Positions 24,540-37,296 of a stretch of DNA of 64,000 nt are shown in pieces. Source of the DNA: Glossina fuscipes (Eukaryota; Arthropoda; Insecta; Diptera; Glossinidae); assembly GCF_014805625.2 (NCBI RefSeq), contig NW_023998433.1:5811798-5875797 (forward strand), in the 5' to 3' direction. A model generated the notes under the pieces. It made no database searches and was not told the DNA's origin. It worked only from the letters and a program-made list of their open reading frames with translations. The translations under genes were made by a program, and so were the position numbers. Position 1 is the stretch's first letter, and each line of letters opens with the position of its first letter.

Positions 24540-24784
24540 TTACATAGAAAGAAAAGAAGAATGAAAGAAGGAGGAGACGATTTTCGAGAATTTTGGGCAA
24601 CGATCGCGTTCAGTATCATTGGTGTTTCTCCGACCCCGTTTAAATTCATCGTACCAGTCAATAACAGTTAATATCCCTGATGCAGATTGTCCGTAACACT
24701 TACTAAGCTGTCGTCTGCTTAGAATAATATATTTCTCCATCCAAATCCAATGTTTAATCAAGGGATGAAATTTGTTTTGTCCAT
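24540..24784 (-). pseudogene. irritans-type mariner transposase N-terminal fragment
   Basis: On the minus strand a start at 24784 reads MDKTNFI, then after a frame slip LIKHW, then KCYGQSASG and VIDWYDEFKRGRRNTNDTERDRCPK. This order (a charged start, LIKHC-like, DSAPS-like, 'tv.dWy..Fkrg...t.D.eR.grPK') is that of irritans-subfamily mariners such as Himar1. It differs from the mauritiana-type copies in the window. Only the N-terminal DNA-binding part remains. The first catalytic block and everything after it are absent, and the sequence ends close to the LINE tail at 24382. It is a dead fragment. Confidence 0.75.
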
Positions 24785-27700
24785 TGTTTTGATAATTATA
24801 AAGCTGAAGTCACTAAAATCTCTGTAACCTGTAAGCTAATCGTTAGAATTTTATGAAATGTAGACAATCGTAAAGATGTTATTATTCAGTATTCATGTAA
24901 GTCTATCAACAATGTTGTCATTGATATGTCAGGCCGGAGACTTGTTGAGTAATGTATTATTTGCGGTATATTTATAAAAGCTGTGACAGAATAAGATTTC
25001 CAACACTAAAGCCATAGATGTTGAAGTTTTAAGCCGCTTGCATGATTAAATTATAAAATCTCTAATTCCTGAATGATTGGAAAAATATTATTTGGGAGTT
25101 TTATTACCTATACATTGTTAAGTATGTCAGTAACGATTCTTGAGGAGTGTTCTTAAATGATGGAACTAAAAGAAAAGCATATATAAATCTATCACCTTTT
25201 TTAAAAATATTCGAAAATGATTTATCAATGTTGCTGCGAGTATAATAAAATGGGTTCAAAATTGCTTTTAATCGCAAGAAAAGGAAAACATGAAAACATT
25301 ATTATATATATCAACGCATGCTCTATATAAAACATGAAAGCGGGTAACGGTTAATTTCGAACCGCGTCTATATTATATTTCGTTACTCTTTCAGAAAGGT
25401 GTAACAACTTAATTAAAAAGGTTTTCTATTTTGAAATAGAATCTCAACGGACTAACAGGATGTGCCGGCATGAATATATCTAAGCATGGAAAGTAAAACA
25501 TAGAAGACAGAAAAATAACAAAGAAATAATAAACGAGCAAAAACATTTATTTAAGGTTAAGTCAAACATAAAAGAGGATAATGAACAATAGCATTAAAGG
25601 TGAAAGGAAAAGGAAAAATAAAACATTGTAATAATAATAACAGAAAAAAGACTGGTCATTCAGTCCACTTAAGCAAGCGTCCAATACACAAATTTCTAAT
25701 GAGATAATTAACAAACAAAAAGGAAAGACAATGTGTTAAATAATTTCTTTTTTCTCTTAATTTAAAGGAAAAAAGAAAAAAATCTTATTCAAATGCTGTA
25801 TATAGAAAAGTAACCAAATTATGAGAGACTAAAATAAATCAATTAAACAAATTAACAGGATTAACAGAGCTAAGCTCTTAATTAAGCTAAGCCTTGATTA
25901 AAAAAATCTTAACTAATATTGTGGATTATTAGGACAAATTATGTGGCTGATTTGGATTAAATTTTGTATCAATATATTCTTTGAAACTTCCCTTTATTTG
26001 AGGAATACAATCCATGCATAGTCGCGCAGCACTTACAGAAATGACTAAAACTTGTTACGAAAATATTGACGGTTACGTTTTATGCATGTGGAATGAAGCT
26101 CATATTAAGTTAAATGATTTCGTAAATAAGGACTAGCGCATCTCAGGTGTAAAAAAAAACACATCTGATGTTCCTGGTGAACTTTTGTGTGTACAAAAAT
26201 AACTTTCGTGGTTTGTAGGTTATAAATGTCATTTTTGAACATGAAACATGATTATTAATTTTTTATGACAAAAATTAGATGATTTCGATTTGGACGATAT
26301 GCATTCCGTGACGAAACTAATTTATTGGGAGAAAACTTCAATGATCGTGTAATCTTCAAAAATGCCTATGTGAGCTTACCACATATACATAAAATAGTTC
26401 TACTGATTTTATCATGGAGCATTGGCTTAGTCCAATAAACCATGCAATCTAAACGTCCTTGTTTAACAAAATTATCCGTGTTGTTAGTGAAATAAGAGCA
26501 GATTTATGTGGAAAAGTAGAAAAATTGATGTTTTAGGATGTTTAGCATTTTTACCGAAGTCCATTTCATAAAATCGCTTTCATGACGCTAGAGTAGCTAC
26601 AAAATAAATATAATGGAGAAAAAAAATTATTTTTGCACGTGGAACAAATAAATTGTAAAAAAAGTGACGTCTTTGCTTATTGCAGGTGATATAGAGTAGA
26701 TTTGTGATGCATTATAACGTATAGTAGAATTGGTTTAGAAACTCTATGCAGTAAATATAATTATTTTCGATCACCGAGATTTCATAACACTTTCCGGTCA
26801 CATCTATCTGTCTCTAGGCCTATCTTCATTCAACTGTCGATTACCCAAAGCTTCAAAGCTTGCGTAAAAAAACCCAGTGCCTTTGAAGAAATTTATTTCA
26901 TCATATCATTCTTTCCAGGCTCAATTCGAAACTCGGCCAAACCGGAAGGATATAAAAAAAATTACAATAACTTAGTTCGTTCAAAAAGTGTTAAAGCTTT
27001 ACCTTTGAGGTTAAAGGCTGGGTTTTCACAATTCCATCAATAAAATTGCATTAAGTTCAGAAATCCGCTCAACGGAATCAAGGCCATAATTATAATTATC
27101 AAAAAAGTAGAAATGAATAAGGCGGAGTATAAAAAAATGTGTTTGGCACTGATGTATGAAAAGTGCTTCCGATTCCAGAAAATTATAATTTGTAACATAC
27201 GCGATGCACTACACTATAGGCGTACCTACCTGCAGTGAATAGGCTGTCACTTTACAGCACAATGATATGTTCAACCGGAGCGAAGTATGATGTCTTTTTA
27301 TGTTTAAACCTTAAACGCATTCTATCTCTTTCCCTGTGTGCACTTTTGACGAAATGCGTCGCTTTCTTAAAACTTAAAATAATGATTTTTAATTTTTTTA
27401 ATGTGTGGTGGAATGCCAGTCATTTTATAATCAGAATCTTTGCGCTAGGTGCTTTCAGTAAATTCAAAATCAATATTTATTCCAAATTCTTCAAAATTTT
27501 CCAGAAATATTTTTGAGGTTTTTGAGATCTCTTGTCTGAAATAAGTTTGCTAACAATGAATGGGCAGACACAATTAAAATTCCCTCATAATCCAGCGATG
27601 AGTTTAATTAAATTCTTTCTTCTTCTTATTTTAAATAATAGCAACTACAAATCTAATGGAAAAGTTTTTACGATGATTTCTAAAAGAATTTCTGAGAATA

Positions 27701-27965
27701 GCGCTGACCCTCTAGGAAATATTACGTCTTATATACACGAAAAATATGGTAAGTTTTCTAAGTTTATTTAAAGAATATGAAAACGTTTATTTATATTGAA
27801 GAGTGAAGAGGTAACAAATTCTACAAAAACAAATAAATAAAATGAAGGCGTGCCAACAGATCCTGGACACCCAAAAAAAATTTTATTTTGAAAAGATTAC
27901 TCAAAATCTGATAAGCGTGGTAAGATTTTTTCGAAAAATTATTATATAAAATATTACTTTGAAAC
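24785..27965. other. AT-rich non-coding region
   Basis: An A-rich part (about 25490-25870) and unremarkable sequence follow. The ORFs at 27235-27516 and 27532-27771 carry no recognisable motif. Nothing else could be supported. Confidence 0.55.
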
Positions 27966-29150
27966 AAATAAGGATATTATTGTTGGGCAAAGATGACCAT
28001 TAAATACCCTATATCGCCTCGCCTTGCTCAATTACTCATTTATTTTGGTAATAAGATACTTAAGCTTACACATTATTGGCATGCATAGACACACTTTTCA
28101 TGAAAACCCGCAAAATAGCCGAAGCCCAAAACGCGACGTAATCAAAATTTAGCAAATTCAATTTACTTCTCAAACAATTCATTTTGCAGTTCTCGCTATA
28201 AAAAATTAGTGATTGGTCTTTCTCTTCATATAACAGCTTCCTTTCCATATTGGGATCTAAGAAATAAACATATATGATCCTAATTCCTATCGTTAAATTT
28301 TTTTGCTCAAGCGCTACTATGGATTAAATATCTTCTTCTTGAATTTTGTTTCAATGACCTTCGTTAAGTAATCTCCCGTGTTTTTTCTACTTCTTTCAAA
28401 TTTTACATACATACTCTTCTCGATTTAATGAATTGCTCTTTGCAGTTGGTCAGCAAAATCGCTGGCAGAAGTTATTGGTTAGTATTTAGTATTTAGTGCA
28501 CTTTTTCTTATTTTAAATTATATCAAAAAATTATTGCTAATCAACATGTGGAGCCCTAGCGCTCCATTCTTTGCACTTTTTACCTTCATCACTATTGTTG
28601 TTGAGCGTAGCTCCTTTGTGGTTTTTTTTTCTTACTATTTCGCTTCCCCTTATTTCTTTGTCAATAAATAATTTTTATTTTATTTGTATATCACTGACTT
28701 ATAATTTTTCAGCGAAACATTTAAATTTTGTAAAATTTCTTCTTTGCGTTAAATGTTGTTAATATACTTTTGACAAATTCTTTTATTTTATATAAATTTT
28801 AACACACCGACCAAATTTTACTTCCATTGAGCCAGAGTTGTTAGGTTTATTTATTTTGAAAAGTCTTTCAATAGTGAGTGATCGAAAAAGTGTGCCGATC
28901 CAAACCATTTTGAATAGCGTATTTTCCCTGGGTCAAATCAGTTAATTCACTAAACTTCAACAAAATATCTCGAAAATTGCGGCCCGTAGGTCGAAAACAA
29001 GAAAAAGATAAGAAAGTTGCGAGAAGTAATTCTGAATCGATTGGTATAATAAAAAGTGTTAAGCCTGTCTGCATGTTGTATATGTCATAATGTGAAAAGA
29101 AATCTTGAAGTATTCGATTAAGTGACATAGCGAGATATAATATAATATTG
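27966..29150 (-). repeat. dispersed repeat, subfamily B, copy 2 (possibly interrupted)
   Basis: The left part (27966-28345) matches 31130-31445: both have TTGGGCAAAGATGACCATTA- or TCGGGCAATGTCGACTATT-like starts, then TACCCTAT..CGCCTCGC and GGTAATAA. The right part (about 28770-29060) matches 31850-32040: CCGATCCAAACCATTTTGAA, then AATATCTCGAAAATTGC. The roughly 425 bases between (28345-28770) were not matched and may be an insertion. No coding capacity is seen. Confidence 0.6.
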
Positions 29151-29520
29151 AACATATAGAATATCAAAGATATCGGTTTACCTGAGATAAAATGCATAGA
29201 CTATAATGGGCTAAGTACGATATTTTCAGAAAAATATTGCTTAAAATTATTGATTGCTTGGCTTTAATGATCGTATAACGCATTCATATAACTTTGAACA
29301 ATAACACATTATGTCGTAAAGCATAATGTGAGTTTTTTAAATAGGCAAGAAAGTGATTAACAATTTTAGTTTGCTTTCTTGTTAAATAAACCGGCACTTC
29401 ATTATTTATAAAAGAAGGATTTTATTACATTCAAGATGTTAAAGAAAGCGTATCGCGAATCAATTAAAGAAAAAAAAAGTTATTTCACCGGCTGCAAAGA
29501 TGGTCTTTGACATTTACCTT

Positions 29521-29578
29521 TATATATATATATATATATATATACCTTTATACCTTTATATATATATATATATATATA
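29521..29578. repeat. (TA)n microsatellite, two blocks
   Basis: TA tracts at 29521-29544 and 29557-29578 are separated by CCTTTATACCTT. Confidence 0.9.
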
Positions 29579-29996
29579 ACAAAACATTTGTCAAACAATG
29601 ATAAAAATTTGTTCATTTCTTTTTTACTTCCGTTGTTCTTTTCAAATATAAACAGCTAAACAGATTTACGCCTAATGTTGTTGATGTTGTTTTTAGTGAA
29701 TTATGTCGTTAATAGGATTAAAAAAAAAACTACTTATATACACATCTACCTACCTTATTATATAAACAGGCATGAATATATATATGTACATATATATAAA
29801 AAAAACTAGTCCTTTTGCCATTTTGCTATGCTACAGTTTTAAAGGATTCCATATGGCAATATGTGAAATAAGTGCCTTTTTGCGAAGGAATATGAAAAGA
29901 GGAAAGGAATAAAATAAATAAATTGAAGTCTCATGACAATTGTTTAGATACCTAATCAGATTCATGCATTAAATGTGTTTAATTGTTTGTACACAT

Positions 29997-29997
<1 letters not shown>

Positions 29998-30045
<48 letters not shown>

Positions 30046-30156
30046 TACAAATATGCGTAACAAACATAAGTATAAATGCATGAAGGACATAAAACTCATT
30101 ATCAATAAAAGGAACAGCAATTGTAGCAAATGGCAGAAAATAAATAGTGGTAGTTA

Positions 30157-30202
<46 letters not shown>

Positions 30203-30245
30203 TGGCATTTACATACATAAATACAATATATATATATATATATAC
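29998..30245. repeat. cluster of (TA)n microsatellites
   Basis: Three TA tracts lie at 29999-30037, 30161-30199 and about 30227-30245. The Ile-Tyr repeat ORFs on both strands here come from these tracts and are not genes. Confidence 0.9.
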
Positions 30246-31129
30246 ATTCATGAATGTGGTATCACATTATTATTAACAATTTTCATCCATCCGAGTACAC
30301 GCTTGTTAGCTTTTGTTCTGCATAGTATAATAATATTACAACCGTATACACTGTTGATATATATGTACACGACTCATAGGTAGATCTATACTTATATATT
30401 TGTATATATATGTGTGCGAGCTTATGTATAAATACAGCGTAAAAAGTCTGAATTTGCAGGATATACAGGATATGCGACGTTGTCAACAAAAATTTCACAC
30501 ATATGCGAGAGAAAACTTACATGCTACTGCTGCTGTTACTGCTTCTCCTGCCTGCATGCCTGTCAAATTCTTCAGTTTACTACTAAAGGATGCTATTATT
30601 GTTTTTGTTTTGTGCTTTAAATAGATAAAAACCCATTATATAGAAATGCATATACATGCAATTCAATGCGAATATTTATGCTGGTATTGTTGCATTAACT
30701 AAGATAGATATTCACACTATGGTTTTTCAAGGGTTGTGTGAAAAGTTATGGTGGAAAGAAAATTCATCAACATTAGCTCTACACATAAATTACAGTAAGA
30801 TATCTGGAATACACATATAATAAGCACAACCACCATCGTTGCCATAGAATTGTAAATTTCCTCCCTTCTCTTTTTCCTGCTTTATTTTTATATGCGGTTA
30901 CAATTTACGCTATGCCGTTATTAATACGATTACATTTGCCTATCCTCGTACCTATGAATTATTTGTCTTTTTATTCATCGCTTGCTGTTCATAAACAAAT
31001 TATTTACTTTACTTGTAACAAATGATGAAATAAACGCAAAAATTTACATTAACATTAAGGTTTCTATTGATTATTACGGTTTGGTTGTGTGCAAGGGATG
31101 GGAGGGGCTCTTACTACAAAAACGAACCT
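30246..31129. other. non-coding stretch, no feature recognised
   Basis: AT-rich. An acceptor-like TTTGCAG at 30453-30459 has no convincing donor within reach. Confidence 0.5.
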
Positions 31130-32060
31130 TAAAAACAAGCAAGCACATTATAATCGGGCAATGTCGACTATTGCATACCCTATTCCGCTTCGCTTAGTAC
31201 AGTTATTTGCTAATTTGTTTGGTAATAACATACCAAAAAGTACACATTATTTTCATGCAAACCCATAATATGAGAGTCCGCAAATTGCAAGGTTAAATTT
31301 TCTCTCCATACAAGAGTTCGCGTTTTATGCGCCCTTATATATGTTAAAGTCACAAAAAAAATAGACCTATGTAATCCAAATTCCCTACCCTTAATTTTTT
31401 TGCTGAAATGCTATTATAAATTAATGTTCATCACAATACGTTAAAAAATAAGCCTCTTTCCGTAGGTTTTACTGCGTATAAGATGTCTTATATGGAGTGG
31501 GACAAAAAAATAGACGCATGAGGTTCAATTTGGGTCCACTTAATTGCTTTCTTTAATTACTATCATGAACAAACTTTCATCACAAAAATATTAACAATTA
31601 GAACTTTTTGGCATATAAGCGTTTACATTTCATGAACATCCTAATATGCGAAGGTAACCAAAAAATTAACCCACGTGGTCCAAATTCGCTAAGGTAGATT
31701 TCTTTGTCAATTTGCTAGAATGAGGCAATTTCCACTACGGGGTATTGGCAATTCGACGTTCTTACCATGGAAAAGCCAGTTTCCGTAGGGACGGTTATAT
31801 GAAAGGGGCTTTAAAAAATTAACCCAGCCCATTCATACCAATTTAGACTGCCAAAATATTACTATTTAGCCACTTTTGCAGAAAAATTTTGAAATTTAAA
31901 ATATTTTTCAATATAATCACTCTCCATAATAGGGATCCGAACCATTTTCAATGGCGCTCGTCCTTGGGCCAAAGTACGTCTGTGTACCAACTTTCATCAA
32001 AATATCTTCACATTTGCAACATGCAGCTTGAAAACAAGAATACATGGACATATTACAACA
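31130..32060 (-). repeat. dispersed repeat, subfamily B, copy 3
   Basis: It begins at the low-coordinate side with the element's 3' end, ACAAGCAAGCACATTATAAT then CGGGCAATGTCGACTA. This is the reverse complement of the tail seen at 39627-39666. The body includes CCATAATAGGGATCCGAACC, the same block as at 28893 and, in reverse complement, 9075. Its 5' palindrome start is missing, and a mariner remnant begins about 30 bases beyond. Confidence 0.65.
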
Positions 32061-32091
32061 AATGTATGTAAGCGTCGCGTTTTCAATACAT

Positions 32092-33060
32092 TAGGTATCT
32101 GCATTAACTTTGAGAATTTTTCGTTTGCAAAAAGCATTTATTGAGAAAAATTGGTACAATATACATCAATAAAAGTATTTTCGATCATTGTCTACGATTT
32201 TTTCTTATCTTTCTGGCAATATGGTGAGACCGCATTGGAAGAACGATATTGGGTTATCATCGAACCTTTTCCCCATTCCTTTAGCATTTCGAAACCGCGT
32301 GTCAACCAAGCCGCTTCTTCGCATTCGAGCTGTAAAGGTGTGCTCTTGTCGACTCTTGCAACGTATGGCCGAGCGTTATTGGCCACCATTGCTCGTCTTT
32401 TTTTCAACAATACATCGTTCAATTTCTTCAATTGATATCGGTACACACTTACAGTGACAGTTTCATTAGATTTTAACAGCTCATAACACATTACACCTGG
32501 CTGACGCCACCGTATCCACATATATAACCTGATGGCCATGAATATTCCGCTTCGATGTCGATATGGAAGATTCTTCTAGACTAATCCATGACTTTTTGGT
32601 GCGTGATATTGTCGCGATAGATTCACTTTTCATCGCCAGTCATAATACGCCACAGAAACCTCTTTTTTTTCGTCTGACAGGCGATGAAACCACGATGTTG
32701 AAGCGGTTCGAAATGGCATTTTCAGTCAATTTATATGGTAGTCATTTTTCCTCTTTTTCGAAAGCTCTCTAAGGGTTTAAGTTGGGTATCCTCGACCTAG
32801 AACTTTTTTGTTCCTCTAAGCCGTTCGTTGTCATCGACATTACAATGATCACTTTTGAATCGTTCAAACCGAAACCGACAATTGAGATATGACGGAGCAG
32901 CATCACCATAAGCTTCTAAAAGTGTTTTATGTGCTTCGGTAGGAGATTTCTTGAAATTAAATAATAAAAGTAATGAATGTTGGAAATGAAATTTCGAGCA
33001 TTCCATGGTTAGCATCTGAATATCTCAATAATGCCGTAATTGATTTAACAAGAAATGTTT
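32092..33060 (-). pseudogene. mariner (mauritiana-type) remnant, most complete copy
   Basis: On the minus strand the transposase starts near 33005: FNFKKSPTEAHKTLLEAYGD, the first helix-turn-helix, then FKSDHCNVDDNERLRGTKK. A QTLRELS-like second helix-turn-helix trace follows near 32780. The first catalytic block GDEK lies near 32625, with an in-frame stop right after. GVMCYELLKSNETVTVSVYR (about 32440-32505) and NNARPYVA (around the second Asp, itself changed to Asn) come next. A C-terminal EKIVDNDRKYF (about 32175) closes it. TTAGGTATCTGCATT at 32091 looks like the 3' terminal inverted repeat. Stops and frameshifts interrupt every segment. It is non-functional. Confidence 0.85.
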
Positions 33061-34557
33061 ATTTTACGTATCACATCCACATATGTATAGCTGCATATAT
33101 TTTTGTTTATAAACCAAGGACAATAATACGTCTGATTATACAAAAAAATATAGCTGCTTATAAACATCAACTCATTCTACGGGAGGTACTGCAAATTACT
33201 GCGAAGGCGTTGTCTTAGCTATTATATTTTATTAATTTACACAATATTCTAACAACTAGTTAATTAATCAGCCATGATTATTCCTTTTTTCATCAGCCAT
33301 AAGTGAAGAAAATAGTAAAGAATTAGTTTAACTCAACTGAAGTAAGACATAAAACGCACCAGTTTTATCTCAAGAAAAAATAACACTTTATAATAATAAC
33401 TTTTTCTTTGTTCATTTAGTTATTAATTTTTCCTTAAAATGCAATGTTGTGCTATATTATTATGCCATAAGTGCGAAGCACGCTCCCTATCACGATTCCA
33501 TAATCTTTAAAGAAACGTTTTCAGGTATTAATTGAAAAAGCTGAAATTCCGTTGTCCTTGTTTAGGATGGTGGGCCTAGCAGTCTTTTTTTCTATGCAAA
33601 CTGATTTAATAAACTATAATACTGTTATAAAATTCGCTTTTCTAAGGTACAGTCCGTATTACTGGACCGTGGATATTTTGTTTAAGAGAAATACACTTCG
33701 AAATTCTTTTATTTACAATTACATTCCTTAACAATAAGAGTATTTATTTACACTTATATTCGTTAAATGTAGCATTATTCACAATTTATTTTTGGCAATA
33801 CTTTCTACTGCTCAACTTAAATATTCCTTTTCTACCAACTCTTCCTTCCACAAATATTCTATTTACATATATTTTTACCATCATATTACTAGTACCTAAT
33901 TTTATAGTTTTGTTTTAAATTCGTTAACCTGCTTTCTGGTACTCGTTTTCCTCGGCGCTGCGAATGTGCATATAGTTTTTCCCTCTTTAGGGATTTTATT
34001 ACTGAGCTGGAATGAACAGAATTTAGGATTTCCATAACAATACAATGCCCTTTATAGACTAAAGCTGACATCATATTCGCTACGTCCATAACGTTAGAAA
34101 CGTTTAGTAGTAGGACGTTGTTTTCGACTAAAGATCGAGCCCAAAATTAATATTCGCCTTAGGATGAGATATTTCCTGTGCATGAATATTTGTCAAGGGC
34201 TAAATAGAGAAATGAGTAAAAATAATATTGAAATAAGTAAATGTATATTAGGCTGGATAAAGCATATTACGGGTTGCTCCATCGGGTAGAGTAGGATTTC
34301 GATTCTTTTGACGATAACCAAACAATGTGTCTTTTGTAGACATCTTATAAAAATGAATTTTTCTATCTGCACGAAATTTGTATTCCGCCTAAAGGATGGG
34401 GAAACTATTTCCCCACTGCTTCAACGTTACGTTATAATAAACGCTTCTTTGTAATAAATGTTCAGAAAACATACACTACATCTTGGTGAGCTACAGTAAA
34501 CGCATTCACATCCATTGCACCTTACAAGAAATACATATAAGAAATTATTATTATTAC
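33061..34557. other. AT-rich non-coding region
   Basis: No feature is supported. The minus-strand ORF at 33889-34089 has no motif I recognise. Confidence 0.55.
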
Positions 34558-34570
34558 ATATAAGAAATTA

Positions 34571-34736
34571 TATTATTATTATATTTTCAATTAGCTTAAT
34601 CGTAAGACTTGCGTCTTAAAGCAGTATCATCTAAGCTTATCGGCTTCATCGGAAACTCTATCGCACTTGATATTTGAACCCACGACCATTGCGTTCTGTT
34701 CGTGTTCCTTTCCCTCCCGGGCTACTCAGGCGGATA
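34571..34736 (-). mobile_element. tRNA-like SINE, copy 3
   Basis: Read on the minus strand it starts TCCGCCTGAGTAGCCCGGGA (A-box-like TAGCC), has the B-box-like GGGTTCAAATATC at 34670-34682, the GATTTTCCGATGAAGCCGATA zone, and ends in a TTATTATTA-type tail. Short flanking repeats ATATAAGAAATTA (34558-34570) and ATATAAGAAAATTA (34734-34747) differ by one base and look like a target-site duplication. Confidence 0.8.
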
Positions 34737-34837
34737 TAAGAAAATTAACTTCTAAACTTGCTGGAGTAAAACAAAAATTTCTCAATACTGAATAAGGATA
34801 TATTTTTCCGATTGTTCAATAAGTTATGCCATGTTTA

Positions 34838-35110
34838 TACCGTACGCTACTTGTGGCGCAGAATGTATTAAGTGTACGCGCATAGTACTCGGAATGACAT
34901 AGACCCATCATATATTACAGTGACCGATGCAAATCCGTTCTCATATATTTTGAGTCTACTGTCTATATGTTTTTTGTATTGTCCCTCTTTCTGTCTGGAC
35001 TCATTGTCCAGGTGTTTTTGCGTTAAACTTTGATGAGATTTTCTACGAGGAATGTTTTGGCAAAGGACGGGCCCCGCTAAAAATGAATTCGATCGAAGTA
35101 GATTTGCGGG
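34838..35110 (+). repeat. dispersed repeat, subfamily B, copy 4 (5' part)
   Basis: It starts TACCGTACGCTACTTGTGGC then ATGTATTAAGTGTACGCG and GACATAGACCCATC. This is the same order as in the copies at 8820 and 38945. The 3' end with the inverted repeat is not present, and a mariner fragment lies about 60 bases downstream. Confidence 0.55.
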
Positions 35111-35171
35111 CACACCACCTCATATAGATCCTAAAATTTCTCGACAAAATCGATATGTTAAATATTTTAGC

Positions 35172-35245
35172 GCTCCATGATTAGCGGTTTACACTGAATA
35201 AATCAATAATATTCAAAGGAAAACTGTTATTTTGTTCAGTTTGGA
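35172..35245 (-). mobile_element. mariner (mauritiana-type) 5'-end fragment
   Basis: CTCCATGATTAGCGGTTTAC and AAATCAATAATATT then ACTGTTATTTTGTTCAG match the untranslated 5' region of the mariner copy at 60730-60805 almost base for base. Only this short piece remains. Confidence 0.65.
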
Positions 35246-36472
35246 ATTCAACTGTTATGTACCCTGGTGCTTCCCATTCTTGTATAATTTTTACCTGTAG
35301 AAGTCTACTATTAAAATTAGCGCAACTACCTAATAATTTGCTTGCTTGCTTATTATTAGTTTTTCTCTGATTTTGTTTTTAATTAACCGATATCGTGCCA
35401 TGTTCATTTAACATTTTGTCACATATCTTAACTACGCATATGCACGTTATTCTGTTATTTTCTATAGTTTTCTGGCCATTTTTTGCACACATAAAAACAC
35501 ATACATGCTGTAAATCTACTACAAACCAAATTTTATAACTGCACTCTGTTTACTTGTTTATATATCCATTTAACCATACAAAGTTGATAAACTGTGAGTT
35601 CATAACACATTATTCATATTTTTTCATAATATTTTCTAAAACATTTATATATATTTCAGGAAATAAAATAGACGAGAAGAAACGAACAGTTTGTGTAAAT
35701 AGTTTTAAAGCATTTTGTTCCTAAACCCTTCAAGAAGAAAAAAATTAAGGAAAAAGAATCGTTTATTTCAGTCATTTAAGATATTTATAATATTTATTTA
35801 AACACACACGCACGTAAACAAAGAGGATCAGTTCCGTTAATGGTTTTACTATTAACTTTTCACACAACAAAACAATTCCCTGGGTGATGTGCAAACAATA
35901 AAATCTAAAATCTGTTAACATACCTAAGGCGATGCAAGTATGCGCAATAGTTTCTTTTATTCCTTTTCCCAACAAATTTTTGTATATTTAGGATGATAAG
36001 CAAACAAGAAATGCATTTTTACAGCTAGAAATGCTACGGTAAGCTTTTGTTTATGTTAAGGACACTTTGCGGTTAACCGTATATTTGAACGGCTGTAATA
36101 ATGTAAATTTTGTGCTATTATCATTGTTAATGAAAAATGTATTTACTGTATGGTTTTAAAAGGATAAAAAATTTCATATCTACCATACAGGAAAGGTATC
36201 ACGTCAGACTTGTCAGTAGATGGTTTGCTAAATAAAATATTTTTATATGATTTTTTAAAGGAGCTAACAACTTTGGAAAAATTAATAATAATATTTAATG
36301 ACTTGCTTTTTTACTTCTTGTAATAAGATACCCCTAAATAATTTCCATAACTTGTGATACACAGTGTTTTTGAAACATTCTTCACAATGGTTTGTTTAGT
36401 TTTACAAACATTTGTGAATTATTTTATGGATTTAATCGCAGCCATCCACAAAAGATAAAAAAAAAATTTAAA
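35246..36472. other. non-coding stretch, no feature recognised
   Basis: It contains an acceptor-like TATATATATTTCAG (ending 35659), followed by an open stretch of about 20 codons to a stop, without supporting evidence for an exon. Confidence 0.5.
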
Positions 36473-37090
36473 ACCCTACACGACTTAGATGGTAGAGGGC
36501 GTATTAAGCTTACGGGGATATATGTAATACCCAGATGCACTTAAGATAGGCCCAAATTTAGAAAATGATCCTAAGCTAGTCTGTCCGTCTGTTAATGTAT
36601 TCAAGCTATTGGAAATTTTTAGACTGACATTTTTCACCTAAAGACGAACTCTATTGAAAATGGATTGAATCAGGATTGTGCCCACCATCAAAAAAGGATT
36701 GCAATATGCAAAATTCTTCGGCAAAAACTTTTAGGTAATAGTATTTCAGCATTCTAAAGTGATGTGAAACGTTTGCATAGGATGGGACAATATTTGATCG
36801 TTCGTATGAAAACTGAATCTTCATACGGTATACAATCCAATAATATTGATGATAGAAATTGGTCCATTATAGTGATTCGATCTAGCAATTAACCTTACAG
36901 AATTTTTCCCACGTAGACCAATTACTTGAATCCTGCCGCATATAAGAGTTTTCATAAGTAATAAGCACTTGAGTAAACAGATTTGATTTTTGATTTATTA
37001 TAATGAAAATTTATTTATAATAGTTATTTATCTTAAAAATTAAATTAGTCAAATTTGAACCACATGGATCTATATGTTCCTTTTATTCTT
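36473..37090 (+). repeat. dispersed repeat, subfamily B, copy 5
   Basis: The start ACCCTACACGACTTAGATGG is followed by AGGGCGTATTAAGCTTACGG, an eroded form of the subfamily's palindromic start. GATAGGCCCAAA and TCTGTCCGTCTGTTAATG follow. The later part (AATTAACCTTACAGAATTTTTCC, then ACCACATGGATCTATATG) aligns with 39405-39545. The hairpin end is lacking; a SINE begins 37 bases downstream. Confidence 0.65.
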
Positions 37091-37126
37091 TTTAAGGGGT
37101 TTAGTTTAAAATTATGTTAAATTGAA

Positions 37127-37296
37127 TCCGTCTGAGTAGTCGAAGGCGACGAATCGCGACTAGCAAGTCAATGGTCTTGGGTTCGAATCTCAAGTGCGGT
37201 GGAGTTTTTAATAAAAGCCGATAGCTTTAGATGCTAGTGCTTTTAAAAGTTTAGTCTTAGAATTTATTTCTCTGGCGAAATTAATAATAATAATAA
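37127..37296 (+). mobile_element. tRNA-like SINE, copy 4, with 14-bp target-site duplication
   Basis: This is a near full-length copy. The head is TCCGTCTGAGTAGTCGAAGG (A-box-like TAGTCGAAGG) and the B box GGTTCGAATCTC is at 37180-37191. Next come GCGGTGGAGTTTTTAATAAA, AGCCGATAGCTTTAGATGCT and the 3' domain TTTATTTCTCTGGCGAAATT, with an AATAATAATAAT tail. It is flanked by TATGTTAAATTGAA (37113-37126) and TATGTTAGATTGAA (37297-37310), one mismatch in 14. Such duplications are the signature of LINE-driven target-primed insertion. It is very similar to the copy at 50122. Confidence 0.88.

Noticed and set aside
28446..28477. Possible 32-bp exon with CTCTTTGCAG acceptor and GTTAGT donor
   Set aside because: It lies inside a probably interrupted B repeat, is very short, and the donor is weak. 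Chance splice-like pairs are expected at this AT content.
29969..30383. ORFs rich in Ile-Tyr repeats on both strands
   Set aside because: They are readings of TA microsatellites.
35646..35740. Acceptor-like TATATATATTTCAG followed by about 20 open codons
   Set aside because: No donor or conserved peptide; a short open stretch after a T-rich tract is common here.
37180..37191. B box taken as evidence of a functional tRNA gene
   Set aside because: No acceptor stem or cloverleaf can be formed, and the same sequence recurs in several SINE copies.
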